Source: Argyresthia goedartella
Taxonomy: Eukaryota; Arthropoda; Insecta; Lepidoptera; Argyresthiidae
NCBI GenBank assembly: GCA_949825045.1
Contig: OX463827.1
Coordinates: 7,834,501 to 7,898,500, forward strand
Reading direction: 5' to 3'
Length of the DNA stretch: 64,000 nucleotides
Shown here: positions 53,395 through 63,617 of the stretch, in pieces
Numbering within the stretch: position 1 is the first letter of the stretch
Layout of the letters: each line of letters begins with the position of its first letter
The notes under the pieces: model-generated
Told to the model about the DNA's origin: nothing
The model's input: only the letters and a program-made list of their open reading frames with translations
The model's database searches: none
Translations under genes and position numbers: made by a program

Positions 53395-54180
53395 TCAGAT
53401 TCAATTTTTCATTGAATATAAATAAATAAATAATCTTATTCTACGTCAAAATTATACTTTTTTATAACTACAAGTCTATTTTTTGTATAAAAAAAAGACT
53501 ACACCGTTTCGGAAGGTGGGCCTCCGGGTTAAGAAGAAACGGCAATAAACTCCCCCATACCTTCTCTTTAAAAAAGTGACATCACAACAGGCAAGAAACT
53601 CCCCCATACCTTCTCTTTAAAAAAGTGACATCAAAACAGGCAAGAAACTCCCCCATACTTTCTCTTTAAAAAAGTGACATCACAACAGGTTCTACTGATT
53701 TCGGTCTAAGGAAATTCGCCGGCAGGTGATAGATTTGATCCATTGCCCCTCGTCGAATTTGTGTGCGCTGAGATGGTAAGGACCATGCAGTTTTGTCATC
53801 TAAGTATTTCTTGATACTATAATAGGACTTTCTCATCAGCTCATTTTTAACATAGTTTTTGAACCTCTTTTCAAGAAGGATTCTTGTGGTATTTTATTGT
53901 AGCAGCGAATACAGGGCCCCATGAATGATGTGCCTACTTTACTTAGTCTAAATAATGGTAGTGCTAACCTATTTCTATTTCTAGTGTTAATTATATGGCT
54001 ATCACCTACAGTTTTAAATAAAGCTATGTGTTTTCTTACATGCATGATATTCTCGTATATATATTGACAGGTAACCGTAAGTACAAAATTACTTTGAATT
54101 TTTCTCTCTCTATACATTTTAAACCTAGAGGCCAACCGTTTAGTATGGAGATGTAGAAAATTAAGTTGGTCTGAAGTCGG
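53395..54180 (-). pseudogene. LINE-B reverse-transcriptase C-terminus and 3' UTR
   Basis: The minus frame (within 53836-54243) reads TVTCQYIYENIMHVRKHI, INTRNRNRLALPLFRLSKV, GTSFMGPCIRCYNKIPQ, the C-terminal part of a Jockey/CR1-group polyprotein. After a frameshift, VSRNT-like codons lead into the 3' UTR with GACGAGGGGCAATGGATC and GCCGGCGAATTTCCTTAG. The 3' UTR contains a 49-bp segment three times (53548-53695). A plus-strand piece of the same 3' UTR is at 30745-31045. Truncated and inactive. Confidence 0.8.
53548..53695. repeat. 49-bp segment repeated three times
   Basis: AAACTCCCCCATACCTTCTC followed by TTTAAAAAAGTGACATCACA and ACAGG occurs three times in direct succession inside the LINE-B 3' UTR. 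The copy at 30745-31045 has only one. The units differ at one or two bases. Confidence 0.9.
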
Positions 54181-54240
54181 TTGGTCTCGCATCACCTGTG
54201 TGAGAAGCAAGCATGAAATCATTAAATCACAGAGCACTAT
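54180..54240 (-). mobile_element. S3 SINE head fragment
   Basis: The minus strand reads GTGCTCTGTGATTTAATGAT, TTCATGCTTGCTTCTCACAC and AGGTGATGCGAGACC, the S3 tRNA-like head without its B-box end or body. Confidence 0.6.
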
Positions 54241-54825
54241 CACACGAGCACATACCTACTGATACCACAAGAAAATAATAAAGAATCTAAAATAATATTT
54301 CTTATAAATATGTTGTGTAAGGCACATTACCAAGAATATCATATAACTTACCTATCTCAAATAAATGGCATTAGATATCACACTCTTCTACAAGAATGAT
54401 TCTTCTCCGATTTATGAGAGTTATTTTTGATGAATTTCGTGTTTAGTTTCTGATCGACATTGAATTATCTTTGGAAAGAAAACATGATTTTCGGCCGATC
54501 GTATCGCCCCTGTCTTATTTCATTGTCTGGTGAACAGATGAAATCAAATCTTTCATCTAGTAATTTAGCCGACGTTTTTAGAGCCCATTACCGTCAACCG
54601 AATATTATACTTAGATTCAATTGCCCCTTGAGACTATTCTGTGTGCTTAGTGGGAGTTTTTCTAACTCACCGAACGCGTTTACGCAAACTCAGTTTTGTA
54701 TGGCATTGAGAGATCGCCCCCTTGCGGCAACGATGTGAAATAAAAATTCTGAGTGCGAGATTTCAAATTCATGTTGCCACGATCGAGTCTGAACGATTAC
54801 CGGCGGCGATGGACAAGTGAACGCG
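54241..54825. other. Unassigned stretch with a 92-aa frame
   Basis: No gene is supported. The plus frame at 54460-54738 (RSYRPCLISLSGEQMKSNLS, then SSNLADVFRAHYRQPNIIL) is more protein-like than its neighbours but has no family I can name. Confidence 0.3.
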
Positions 54826-55261
54826 TTAAAGTGCTACGAAAAAAAAATGGGGTTTTTTTCGAATCCATTTACTCCACCATGAAGTCATCTACAGATTTGA
54901 TTTTTGGGTTAACGATTATTGAGCATTTGATTAAGATTTCCACTAAAGGAAAACGCGATTGGATGAATTTTTCTTGATAGAATTTAATTACGAAAACAAC
55001 TCCAAATTGTTTTATTTTATTCTGTGATTCTGAAATCCTAACTAATTTCATTGTGGAACTACGTTCAAAATGTAGATAATATGTATTCGCAAAATCTCCT
55101 TAAATAAACTTTTTAACAAAATAGCGTAGTTTATTTGTAAACAATTATTCTGTGGTTTAGTGCTACGTGTTTTAATTTTTTCCCGATTCCGTCCCTCTCA
55201 CACTGCGGGTCTTTCCGCCTGGAGTAACGGGGACCTTTGCACGGACGAGGTATCGCCTTAA
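54826..55261 (-). mobile_element. TTAA-flanked MITE, copy 4 (reversed)
   Basis: TTAA at 54826-54829 and 55258-55261. In reverse, the ends are GGCGATACCTCGTCCGTGC and AGTGCTACGAAAAAAA. The interior includes CACTGCGGGTCTTTCCGCC and TTTAGTGCTACGTG, as in copy 1. 436 bp, non-coding; the overlapping 74- and 60-aa frames are not genes. Confidence 0.75.
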
Positions 55262-55570
55262 TGGGCTGTTTACATGGTGCGAGCTAGCGTGCGAGTCAGC
55301 CGGCCGAGTAGCTGCACTGCAGTTACTCGCACCGTTTGCACACAACTGGCGAGTAACTCGTACGTGCGAGTTGGACAGTAGCTCGCATCCGAGTTACTTC
55401 AAAATTTTTTGTTTTCACACGCCTGACGGCATTGATAAACCAAGTATTTCGCTTAAGCGGAAAAATGCGTTTGTGTGAGTTATACGTGTGCGAGTGAGAG
55501 CCCCGCGGCTTGAAGCGCGAAGCTCTCTCTCACACTATCGCCCACACGTGTCACTCACACCAACAATTTT
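55262..55570. other. GC-rich segment with recurring GCGAGT
   Basis: GCGAGT, GAGTTACTCG and inverse ACTCGC occur many times between 55275 and 55500 (GTGCGAGCTAGCGTGCGAGT, GGCGAGTAACTCGTACGTG). The segment is much richer in GC and CpG than its flanks and contains several short palindromes. No ORF. It could be a repeat, a CpG-rich regulatory island or debris of a GC-rich transposon. Confidence 0.4.
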
Positions 55571-55663
55571 AAATATTAGGGCCAATCCAGATACAAATAT
55601 GTATCAGTAACATTTTAGGTATGTTGATACTATACCGTTACTATATTATAATTATATGACCAC

Positions 55664-55935
55664 CTCTGTGGCATAACGCTCAAGGGTTTGCCTTACAGGT
55701 GAAGGGACCCGGTTACGACTCCTGACCAAGGGAAAAAAATGTTGTTGCTAGTTAGTACGACGAAATCTGTGACGCTGCGATAGTGGCTCTGCCTTTATGC
55801 GGGAGGTGCCGGGTTGAATCCTCGGGTGGGGATAAAGAAAAAAAACTCAGGACTTAGATGTTTATATGTGTGTGACGTCGTTGTTTCTGGTTCTCCCACG
55901 ACACTGGGTATCCTAGTGTGGGGCCTAAATGTTTA
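55664..55935 (+). mobile_element. S2 SINE with two tRNA-like heads
   Basis: The first head, CCACCTCTGTGGCATAACGC with GACCCGGTTACGACTCC (55664-55730), is followed by ~45 bases. A second head follows, GATAGTGGCTCTGCCTTTAT and GCCGGGTTGAATCCTCGG, then the normal S2 body GATGTTTATATGTGTGTGAC, CCACGACACTGGGTATCC and TAGTGTGGGGCC. Either one SINE landed directly before another, or a dimeric SINE formed. Confidence 0.75.
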
Positions 55936-56499
55936 TGTTTAGCTATTTTTTGATAGTGTCAATGACTTCACAATGCCGCCATGATGTATCTATCTGAGGC
56001 ATAAGGATTTATCCTCATTCCGGCTCACAGTCAGTGGCCGACTGTTTCGCATAACGCGAATGCATGCATACCCGTTAGTTTGACATATATCGGAATATCA
56101 AAATGGTACTAGCATGTTTGTACGGAGACCGACATACCAACGTTCAAAAATCTTGATTGTTGCGGCCAGAGATGAAACCATCGATAGAGTGAATTATTAC
56201 AATAAAAAGTATGATGATACTGAGTTATGAAAAATTTTTAAGGCCATTTTTAGTGGTAGGTTGTCTAAGTCGATAGCTACCAAAAAAGGGACACGACAAA
56301 ATTAAAGTTGAATATTACCATTTTGTTTAAGAAATTTTTTTTATTTATCAGAATCAAAATCAAATGTATCATCGCAGGAAATCCTTAAGAAGTTTTCGTT
56401 CGTCAATTGTTACACCGACTTCTATGATAACTTCTTACATCTATTTCCCTATTCCTAAATCATTTGATACTGGGTATTCTTTTTCTAGCTTCTGAACAT
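55936..56499. other. Unassigned non-coding stretch
   Basis: No gene or repeat copy was recognised. Confidence 0.4.
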
Positions 56500-56710
56500 G
56501 TTTTTCAATAGTACTTTTCCCACGAGTTCGCAAAGGCTTATATTTACGATGCAAGAAGTTTACGGCACGAGCCAAAGGCGACGATCGTAGCGAGGTTCGT
56601 AAAAAGCCTTTTCGCACGTGTTAGGAATAGATTTTTTTCCGCCTAAAAACCTAAAATCAAGCGGCGAAGGAGCTATTTTCAGCTCAGAAGTCGTTTTTTT
56701 TTAGTTCAAT
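56500..56710 (-). repeat. Interspersed repeat, inverted partner of 5700-5900
   Basis: GATCGTAGCGAGGTTCGTAA, AAATCAAGCGGCGAAGG and GCTCAGAAGTCG are the inverse of sequence at 5750-5870. Non-coding. Confidence 0.55.
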
Positions 56711-56757
56711 GTCACAATTTTGCAGTACTTTTCTAGCTAGTTCTCGTGCTTGGTTTT

Positions 56758-57156
56758 TAGGGTTCCGTACCCAACGGGTAAGAACGGAACCCTACTACTA
56801 AGACTTCGCTGTCCGTCCGTCTGTCACCAGGCTGTATCTCAAGAACCGTTATAGTTAGACAGATGAAATTTTCACAGATGATGTATTTCTGTTGCCGCTG
56901 TAACAACAAATACTAAAAAACAGAATATAATAAATATTTAAGGGGGCTCCCATACAACAATTCTTTCAACACCACATACAAACTTATGAATTCACCTGGT
57001 TACGTACATTGAGTGTGAAAGTAGCCGCACCAATAACTTTGTAAACAACATTTTGCTATGTAAAATCCAAACTATCCACTCCATACCATCCCTACGATTG
57101 TACGGTAGTACGGAACCCTTCTTGCGCGAGTTAGACTCGCACTTGACTGGTTTTTT
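56758..57156 (-). mobile_element. E1 repeat, full length, reversed
   Basis: From AGGGTTCCGTACCCAACGGG through ACTAAGACTTCGCTGTCCG, AGGGGGCTCCCATACAAC and GTAGTACGGAACCCTTC to CACTTGACTGGTTTTTT. It faces the copy at 57408-57817, giving a large inverted repeat with a ~250-bp centre. Confidence 0.85.
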
Positions 57157-57407
57157 GGATTTTACTTCGTATAGATGAAGAGGCAGCTGATGTCATTGTA
57201 AATGGGTCGATGCGGACTTGGGCAGCAATATGACAGGGCCATTGCGGGTGCGCGGGACGTCACCCCTTCCGCGATTTCCTCTTTCCCCTTGTTTTTTTTT
57301 TCGTTGGAGGGGAATAAATGGAAATACCCATGCCCAGGAGTCAGACCTCCCTGCTATGTCCGGGTCCCCACATATTGAGTGGGCATCAGCTCGTGTAGTA
57401 TACGGAC
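57157..57407. other. GC-rich centre of the inverted E1 pair
   Basis: GC-rich sequence with GGGTGCGCGGGACGTCACCC and GGGTCCCCACATATTGAGTG; frames are open on both strands (87 aa plus; 124 aa minus, which reads RGNRGRGDVPRTRNGPVILL). The minus frame resembles decayed LINE/transposon protein but I cannot place it. The minus frame also runs into E1 sequence, so it is not an intact gene. Confidence 0.35.
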
Positions 57408-57817
57408 TAAAAAACCGGCCAAGTGCGAGCCGGACACACGTACGAAGGGTTTCGTACAATGGTAGGGATGGTGTGGAGTGAATAGTTTGGATTTTACACA
57501 GCAAAATATTGCTTACGAAGTTATTGGTGCGGCTACTTTCTAACTCCATGTAAGTAACCAGGTGCATTCATAAATTTGTATGTGGTATTGAAAATATTGT
57601 TGTGTGGCCCCACAAATATTTATTTTATCTCTTAAATATTTATTTTATCATGATTTTAAGTATTTGTTGTTATAGCGGCAATAGAAATACATTTTCTGTG
57701 AAAGTTTCAACCGTCTAGCTATTACGGTTCATGAGATACAGCCTGGTGACAGACGGACAGACAGACAGCGGAGTCTTAGTAATAGGGTCCCGTTTCACCC
57801 TTTGGGTACGGAACTCT
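57408..57817 (+). mobile_element. E1 repeat, full length
   Basis: Outer arm AAAAAACCGGCCAAGTGCGA, CGAAGGGTTTCGTACAATGG, the usual interior with a short local duplication of AAATATTTATTTTATC, GACAGACGGACAGACAGAC and the end GGGTACGGAACTCTC. Confidence 0.85.
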
Positions 57818-58608
57818 CAAAACACAACGACAGTTATCGATAAAAATAGATATAACTGTGAGCCATGGAACTGTGAGCCATTGCCCTCTTTCCCTGAGTT
57901 TATAATTCGAAACAAGAGGCACCAATCATTACAACATTTTAATTTTCAAACTCCAAAATAGCGCAAATTGGATCAGTGACGAAATTCATAATGGTATGTA
58001 CCTTTGTTTTTAATAGTTTACTCTGTTGAGTGCATCAACGGAACGAGTGCATTCCGCCTATATATTAGAGCGGACAGTTAGTTTCCTATATGCCAAAAAT
58101 GTTGCATGCTATAATAAGAACAAAACCCGAGAGGCAAAGTTTTACCGCTACCATTCCGCAACATTGACGTCATTAATGTATTACTATTGACTATTCCCGG
58201 CAGGTATTACACAGAGTACAAATAAGATAAGATTGTACAACATCGTTACAGACCTTTCTAAGAAAATTATCTTGTATTCATTCCTCCGGAGAACACTTTA
58301 CGACGATGAAAATGAGAAACATTGTTCTGGGCTAGAATCATGAAATCTGAGCGCACTATTTGATCTACGTTTTACATCACATGGGAATACAGATTGTTCT
58401 GTGAAGGCACCTAATTTCAAAAGCTCATTGCAGATGGCGCTGGTGTAGGCTGTCTTTCTGTCATAAGTTAGATTATATTTAGTTCTTAATAAAATATATG
58501 TCGGCTAACCTCATTTGAGGTTAATTTTGACAGTGCCGAGTGTATTTGTAAGATCATGTGACGTGTTTTTGAGCTTAGGCTTAGATGAATGGGATTCTTT
58601 GAGAATCA
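57818..58608. other. Unassigned non-coding stretch
   Basis: No gene or clear repeat was recognised. ATAAAAATAGATATAACTG and the small duplication of GAACTGTGAGCCAT at about 57862-57884 are local features only. Confidence 0.4.
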
Positions 58609-58887
58609 ACGACCCGAATGGCCGAGTCGGCAGTGACCCTGCCTACGAAGCCAAGGGTCTCGGGGTCGAGTCCCGGTGGGATGTCTTATATAATATTTGT
58701 TTGATGAGTACGGATGTTTGAGCCCTAGTCATGGTTGTGTATCTATCTAAGTATAATATTTATCTATATAAATATGTGTATCGTTGTCTAGTACCCAAGA
58801 TACAGGGAATCCTAGTTTGGGGCTAGATCAATGTGTGTAAATAGTTTCGAAGGTTATTATTTAAGTTATTATTATTATTATTATTAA
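58609..58887 (+). mobile_element. S1 SINE, complete
   Basis: The head ACGACCCGAATGGCCGAGTC has an intact A box, but the B box is altered (GGGTCGAGTCC in place of GGTTCGAGTCC), so it is probably transcriptionally weak. The body TAATATTTATCTATATAAAT, tail ACAGGGAATCCTAGTTTGGG and an (ATT)n tract ending at about 58887 follow. Confidence 0.88.
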
Positions 58888-59639
58888 ATTAAAGAATGAA
58901 ACTCGTAGTTGGAGAACCACGCCAGCGCCACCAAGTGGAAGCAAAGGCGGACATAAAAGTGCCTTTGCTGAGCATTACTCTGTACTCTTTGTATTCAAAT
59001 AAAAGGTTTATAAAGGTTTGTTCTAATGCTAATATTGTTATGTACAGAAACATTGTGTCACGCCTTATTATTGGGTGCTAGAAATATTACTTAACATTAT
59101 CTATCCATTACTTAAGAAATAACCAAAAACGATTGCCCATTAATGCCTCCACCGAGGGGCACGGGCCTTTACCCGGATACGAGTGAGATTGAGCCATACT
59201 TCACCTAGCTGGCACAGTGCGGGTTGATGGAAAGTGTCGGGCTAGTGGCCAACCATTCTATCAGATGATTTTAAGCTGCCCTAGGACCTCTGACCAGCTT
59301 TACGACTACTGCCACCGAGTAGGGTTAGTAGCCAGGACCTACAGCTGAACGCGTCGTTCGAAACACGGAAGCGCCTGAGACAAATGCCACACAGAAACGG
59401 ACACCCATCCGATACCCGTCTCAACCATGTGTTGCTACCCGCACGATCGTTTCCTATGTGCAAATACCGCTGGACCAAGGACACTACAGTTTAAGCCCAA
59501 CCGTCAAATAAAAATAACAAACTTCATTTCTGTCATTGGAATTTTAATAAGAAGACATGACCTTAGGTTTGTTGTCTAACGGCCATGTATAGTAAGCCAC
59601 AGATTGACATAACCACTTTATTCCTCAAACAATAGATGA
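58888..59639. other. Unassigned stretch with a diffuse repeat
   Basis: No gene. GGGGCACGGGCCTTTACCCG followed by GATACGAGTGAGATTGAGCC at about 59155-59195 resembles 17685-17720 and 21488-21525, an old shared repeat of unknown type. The 67-aa minus frame has no motif. Confidence 0.4.
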
Positions 59640-59765
59640 ACCGTCACATTTTCCCATACAGTATGGCAGGGGCACTGTTGCGCCCTTATTTGGCCCGTTA
59701 TTCAATACACCATTTAGCATGACAGGAAGCTAGCCCATTGCCTCAGCTATGTAGATTTGAAGTTT
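59640..59765 (-). mobile_element. S3 SINE 3' half, reversed
   Basis: ACATTTTCCCATACAGTATG, GGCAGGGGCACTGTTGCGCC, TATTCAATACACCATTTAGC and GAAGCTAGCCCATTGCC match the S3 body and 3' end. The tRNA head is missing. Confidence 0.75.
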
Positions 59766-60019
59766 TCCCTCAAACTTTGAGTTGTCGCCTGAACGACCAG
59801 TAGATTTAATTCTGAAATCAAGAAATTTAAATCTCTTTTGGTTGGGATGTGAATGAAGTCTATGTACATGAAAAGTCCTCATCAAAACTTTTGCTGCAAG
59901 GAACCAAAACCAAAACGTCATCTGTATTTATATTTTTTCAAACAGCGCTTAATAAATTTTGATATATATTATATTGGACCACCTCTAAAGTATGACCTAC
60001 CAAGTCAGTCGGCCGGGGG

Positions 60020-62125
60020 ACAAATAGACCCGGTGTTGAGTGTGACAGTACTGGCATCAGAAGCGAGAGCTAAGCAGACTCTCGCTGATAATCCTCCCCC
60101 ACAGTTTATAACGACAGACCCTCATAAATTACCCACATCATCAATGTCACTATTTGCATCGCCGCCACCATCTCCAAACCTATTATCACTACCACTTTCA
60201 TCGTCATTAACATCATCCAGTAGCTCGTCAGTAGATGTTTTGTTGGAGGCAAGTGCCGATGGCTCAGCACCCACTACTGGCAAGAAGAAACGCACGAGAA
60301 TTAAATGGATTTTTGAAATGAACAGATCCATATGACGTGATGGTAAATTGCCGCCAAATTCGAAACCGATATTAACACTTCTTACTTACAATATATTTAC
60401 GAAGATTTCACATTTAATTACCCACACATATATGTACCAAAATAAAGATTAGGTGACTAACCCCGAGCAATAAACAGAAATAAATACCTTACGGAAGATA
60501 ATTTACAAGAAATAAGATCAGAATTTACTCATATACTCAACCAATCACAACAAACACCAACCACACTATGACAAACACAAGTAGGTAAAGGAACTAGGAT
60601 GAAATGGACTACTCAACTCAACGAATCTATAATGAAAATATACTACAAAATAACACAACAAGATACTAATAAGACATCGTACCGGCAACAATAACATGCA
60701 ATATTTAAAGAGGAACATCCACATTAAGCCCACTTATCAGAACAACATATGTCAGACCAAAGAAGAAGTACAGTTAACAATAAACGCATATCTGATACCA
60801 GGTTAGAGGAGCTGAAAGATGTTTTTAAATGCACTGAAACAATTCTATGAAAACAAAAATGCTATAAAATTTTTGCCTCTATCGTTTTTTACATAAATAT
60901 AATAACCCTCCCAAAACATGTAACAAATGACATAGACTTTTTACAATTTCAAACAATTATGTAGAGTCCTGCATACACAGCAGCCGTTTGCCATGGAACT
61001 ACAATAAGAGCCGATATCATAAGTAGAGTAAACCATGATAGGACCCCAGCATGGCAAAAAGACTAACAAACATAATAGAAACGATACGTAGAGACATTGG
61101 CAGACTGTCACAATACATGTTAGGCGTGAGAAGTAGGACATTAGAGAAACTAATAAAAGACATCCGAGACAAATACAAAACAAACTCTCAACATGAAGAA
61201 CCCAAACGCCGACGAACAATACCTAGACACACTCAAACAAAACTTCATCGCAGCATCCATTAGACTTAAAAGATATATGACTTGTACAGAAATAAAAAAA
61301 CAGAATAGCTAATTTAAAAATGCAAAAAAAACTTTTTATAGAAACTTAGAAAATACAATAAAGTATGTAGCGAACCTTAGCACTCAAAAACACCAACCCT
61401 CAACAGAAAGTTTACGTAATTTTTGGGCTAACATATGGGATACCCCAGCTAAAAACGCAGAATGGATACAGACAGACGCAGGATGAGTTGCAAAGCTACC
61501 GGAAATGCCCTTTGAGAATATACCAATTGACAAATGTATAGCAGTAATAAACACATATTCACAACTTTTGGTATAAGAAATTCACTTCAATCCAGCCAAT
61601 CTTCTATAACCACATACACAAATTCATCCAATCACCATACACAGTACCAACATACATATCACAAGGAATAACATACATGCTAGCAAAATATGACGAGACT
61701 GAAAACCCAGCCAAATACAGACCAATTACTTGCTTACAGACTATTTATAAAATCATGACAGGATGCATCAGTGAAGTAATTAATGTACACATAGAACAAC
61801 ACAAAATACTCGCAGAGAAACAAAATAGAGCACGAAAACATAGCCAAGGATGCAATGAACAACTCATCATAGAGGCAGTTACCCTGAAACATTTATGTTG
61901 ACTACAGACAAGCATATGACTGCGTACCCCATGCATGGTTAGTTTTCATCTTAAAGCATGATAAAATCCACCCAACAATAGTTACATTCTTAGAAATAAT
62001 CATGAAAACCTGGAAGACACATTTAAATCTAAAAACAAACGCAACTACAATCACCACCTCAGATATTCAGATCCAAAGAGGTATATAGCAAGGCGATGCT
62101 TTGAGCCCTCTTTGGTTTCGTCTTG
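60020..62125 (+). pseudogene. R4/Dong-like LINE, highly degenerate
   Basis: Pieces follow in order but in broken frames. A Ser/Pro-rich leader ends in GKKKRTRIKWIFEMNRSI (60278-60333). Then come TRMKWTTQLNESIMKIYYKI (about 60590) and LSEQHMSDQRRSTVNNKRIS with RLEELKD (60738-60823), both like the N-terminal DNA-binding region of R4/Dong elements. RTPAWQKRLTNIIETIRRDI starts near 61040 and ESLRNFWANIWDTPAKNAEW near 61402. The reverse transcriptase follows: NPAKYRPITCLQTIYKIMTG (61700), then VDYRQAYDCVPHAWL (motif A) and QGDALSPLWF (motif B), where it stops against a SINE. There are many stops; the catalytic FADD and the endonuclease are absent. Clade assignment is from memory of R4/Dong-type proteins. 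Confidence 0.7.
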
Positions 62126-62127
62126 CC

Positions 62128-62345
62128 CTTATGGCTCTGCCTACCCTGCGAGTGGTACTGGGTTCGATCCCCGGCTGAAGATAAAGATAAAGAAGAAACT
62201 TGGAACCTACAGCAACCAAAATCTATCTAATCTACAGCAAAAATCTAGAAAAAAACGTGACGTAACCTAGATGTTAGACCGCCATTAATTAAGAAATCAA
62301 GAAATAATAATAGCGCGACACAGGGTATTATAGTGTGGGGTCAAA
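62128..62345 (+). mobile_element. S2 SINE
   Basis: The head TTATGGCTCTGCCTACCCTG has B box GGTTCGATCCC (62161-62171), then GAAGATAAAGATAAAGAAG and the tail ACACAGGGTATTATAGTGTG. The middle is diverged (TAGATGTTAGACCGCC) from the usual GATGTTTATATG block. It directly abuts the broken end of the R4/Dong-like pseudogene. Confidence 0.75.
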
Positions 62346-62394
62346 AACAATGTATGTGCCTATTTATGTTCAAGTTATTAATATTACATGCATC

Positions 62395-62690
62395 AACATC
62401 ATCATCATATTCAACTTGATGATATCGTCGGACCATCGGGCTGGTAGTCTGCCCACTGGCCTTTTCGCTCCCCACTTGTGGCCACCACTCTGTGACTGCT
62501 TTGGTCCACCGTCCGTCTTCCCGTCTAGCCAAGTGTCCCGCCCGTCTCTATTTCAATCTCGTCATCCCTTTGCCTACATCTGCAACCTTCGTTTTCCGTC
62601 GAATTTCGACGTTTGGCACACGGTCAACGAGAGATATTCCCAACATGGAACGCTCCATCGCTCTTTGTGCTGCTTTTATTATATGCACAT
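62395..62690 (-). pseudogene. RTE-type LINE C-terminus, reversed
   Basis: On the minus strand the frames read MERSMLGISLVDRVPNVEIR-like, KTKVADVGKGMTRLK-like and LARREDGRWTKAVTEWWPQ, then SGQTTSPMVRRYHQ. This is the same C-terminal region as at 6112-6405 and 12215-12480. A short run of ATG repeats at 62395-62410 corresponds to the RTE tail. The reverse transcriptase itself is absent. Confidence 0.75.
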
Positions 62691-63266
62691 AATGCTTTGT
62701 GAGCCGAAACATGGACGTTTCGGCTCCACAGGCAATATTACATGATAAAATGCCTATGTAGCTGAAAGCCTAAAAAAAACAGTACACATTTGCGTCCGGC
62801 CAACAGTATATCTTTCGAGGGTAGCTTTTCCCCCGGTATCCCTCCCTTAATAAGGGTCCTTCGCCATCCGTCCCAACATATTTCCTGCTTACCCCGTCAA
62901 ATCTCGTTATATAACTTGTCGTATATGACTGAGAATTTAAGAGAGCCCCGCCAAGCTGACCGAGAATGGGAAATGAGGGTCGAACGAATTTGGTCGCGTA
63001 AACTATAAAGAATGTAAACTGATATCAGTGACTTTTGCTAGCTTGCGTTCAAAAGCATGAGGTTTATGCAAAATAGGTATGTGTTTCGGGGTATTTTTTG
63101 TTGGTGCCTTGGGGCCGTTCTATACCAACAAATCCATTAGTCACAAAAGTATTGTCTTCAAAATTATTCAAATACGTAATAATTTTAATTTTATTTCATG
63201 AAAGTTTAACCTATTTTTAGAAATCAATTTGAGTATGTCGATGAATAGATGTCTAATTAATTTCTT
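62691..63266. other. Unassigned non-coding stretch
   Basis: No gene; the 72-aa frame at 62790-63008 (NLREPRQADREWEMRVERIW) has no family I recognise. Confidence 0.4.
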
Positions 63267-63617
63267 GGGTTCCTTACCCGAAGGGTGCCATGCGGGACCC
63301 TTTTACTAAGCCTTCGCTGTCCGTCCGTCTGTCACCAGGCTGTATCTCAGTTGAATTTTTTCACAGATAATGAATTTCTGTTGCTGCTGCAACAAATACT
63401 AAAAAAACAGAATTCAATTAATATTTAAGGGGACTCTCATACAACAATTCCTTCAAAACCACATACAAATTTATGAATGCATCAATCACACCAAAAGCTT
63501 TGTAAACCACATTTTGCTATGTAAAATCCAAACTATTCAATCCACACCATTCCTACCATTGTACGGTGGTACAGGACCCTTCGTGCGCGAGTTCGAGTTG
63601 CACTTGACCGGTTTTTA
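63267..63617 (-). mobile_element. E1 repeat, reversed, slightly shortened
   Basis: From GGGTTCCTTACCCGAAGGGT through CTTCGCTGTCCGTCCGTC and GGGGACTCTCATACAACAAT to GTGCGCGAGTTCGAGTTGC and TTGACCGGTTTTT. About 50 bp shorter than full length because of small deletions. Confidence 0.85.

Noticed and set aside
57193..57567. 124-aa minus gene between the two E1 copies
   Set aside because: The frame starts inside E1 sequence and changes character at its boundary; it is not one coding unit.
59853..60335. 160-aa host protein with Ser-rich region
   Set aside because: Its end (KKKRTRIKWIFEMNRSI) matches the N-terminal region of R4/Dong-type LINE proteins and is followed by more decayed pieces of that element; I treat it as part of the pseudogene.
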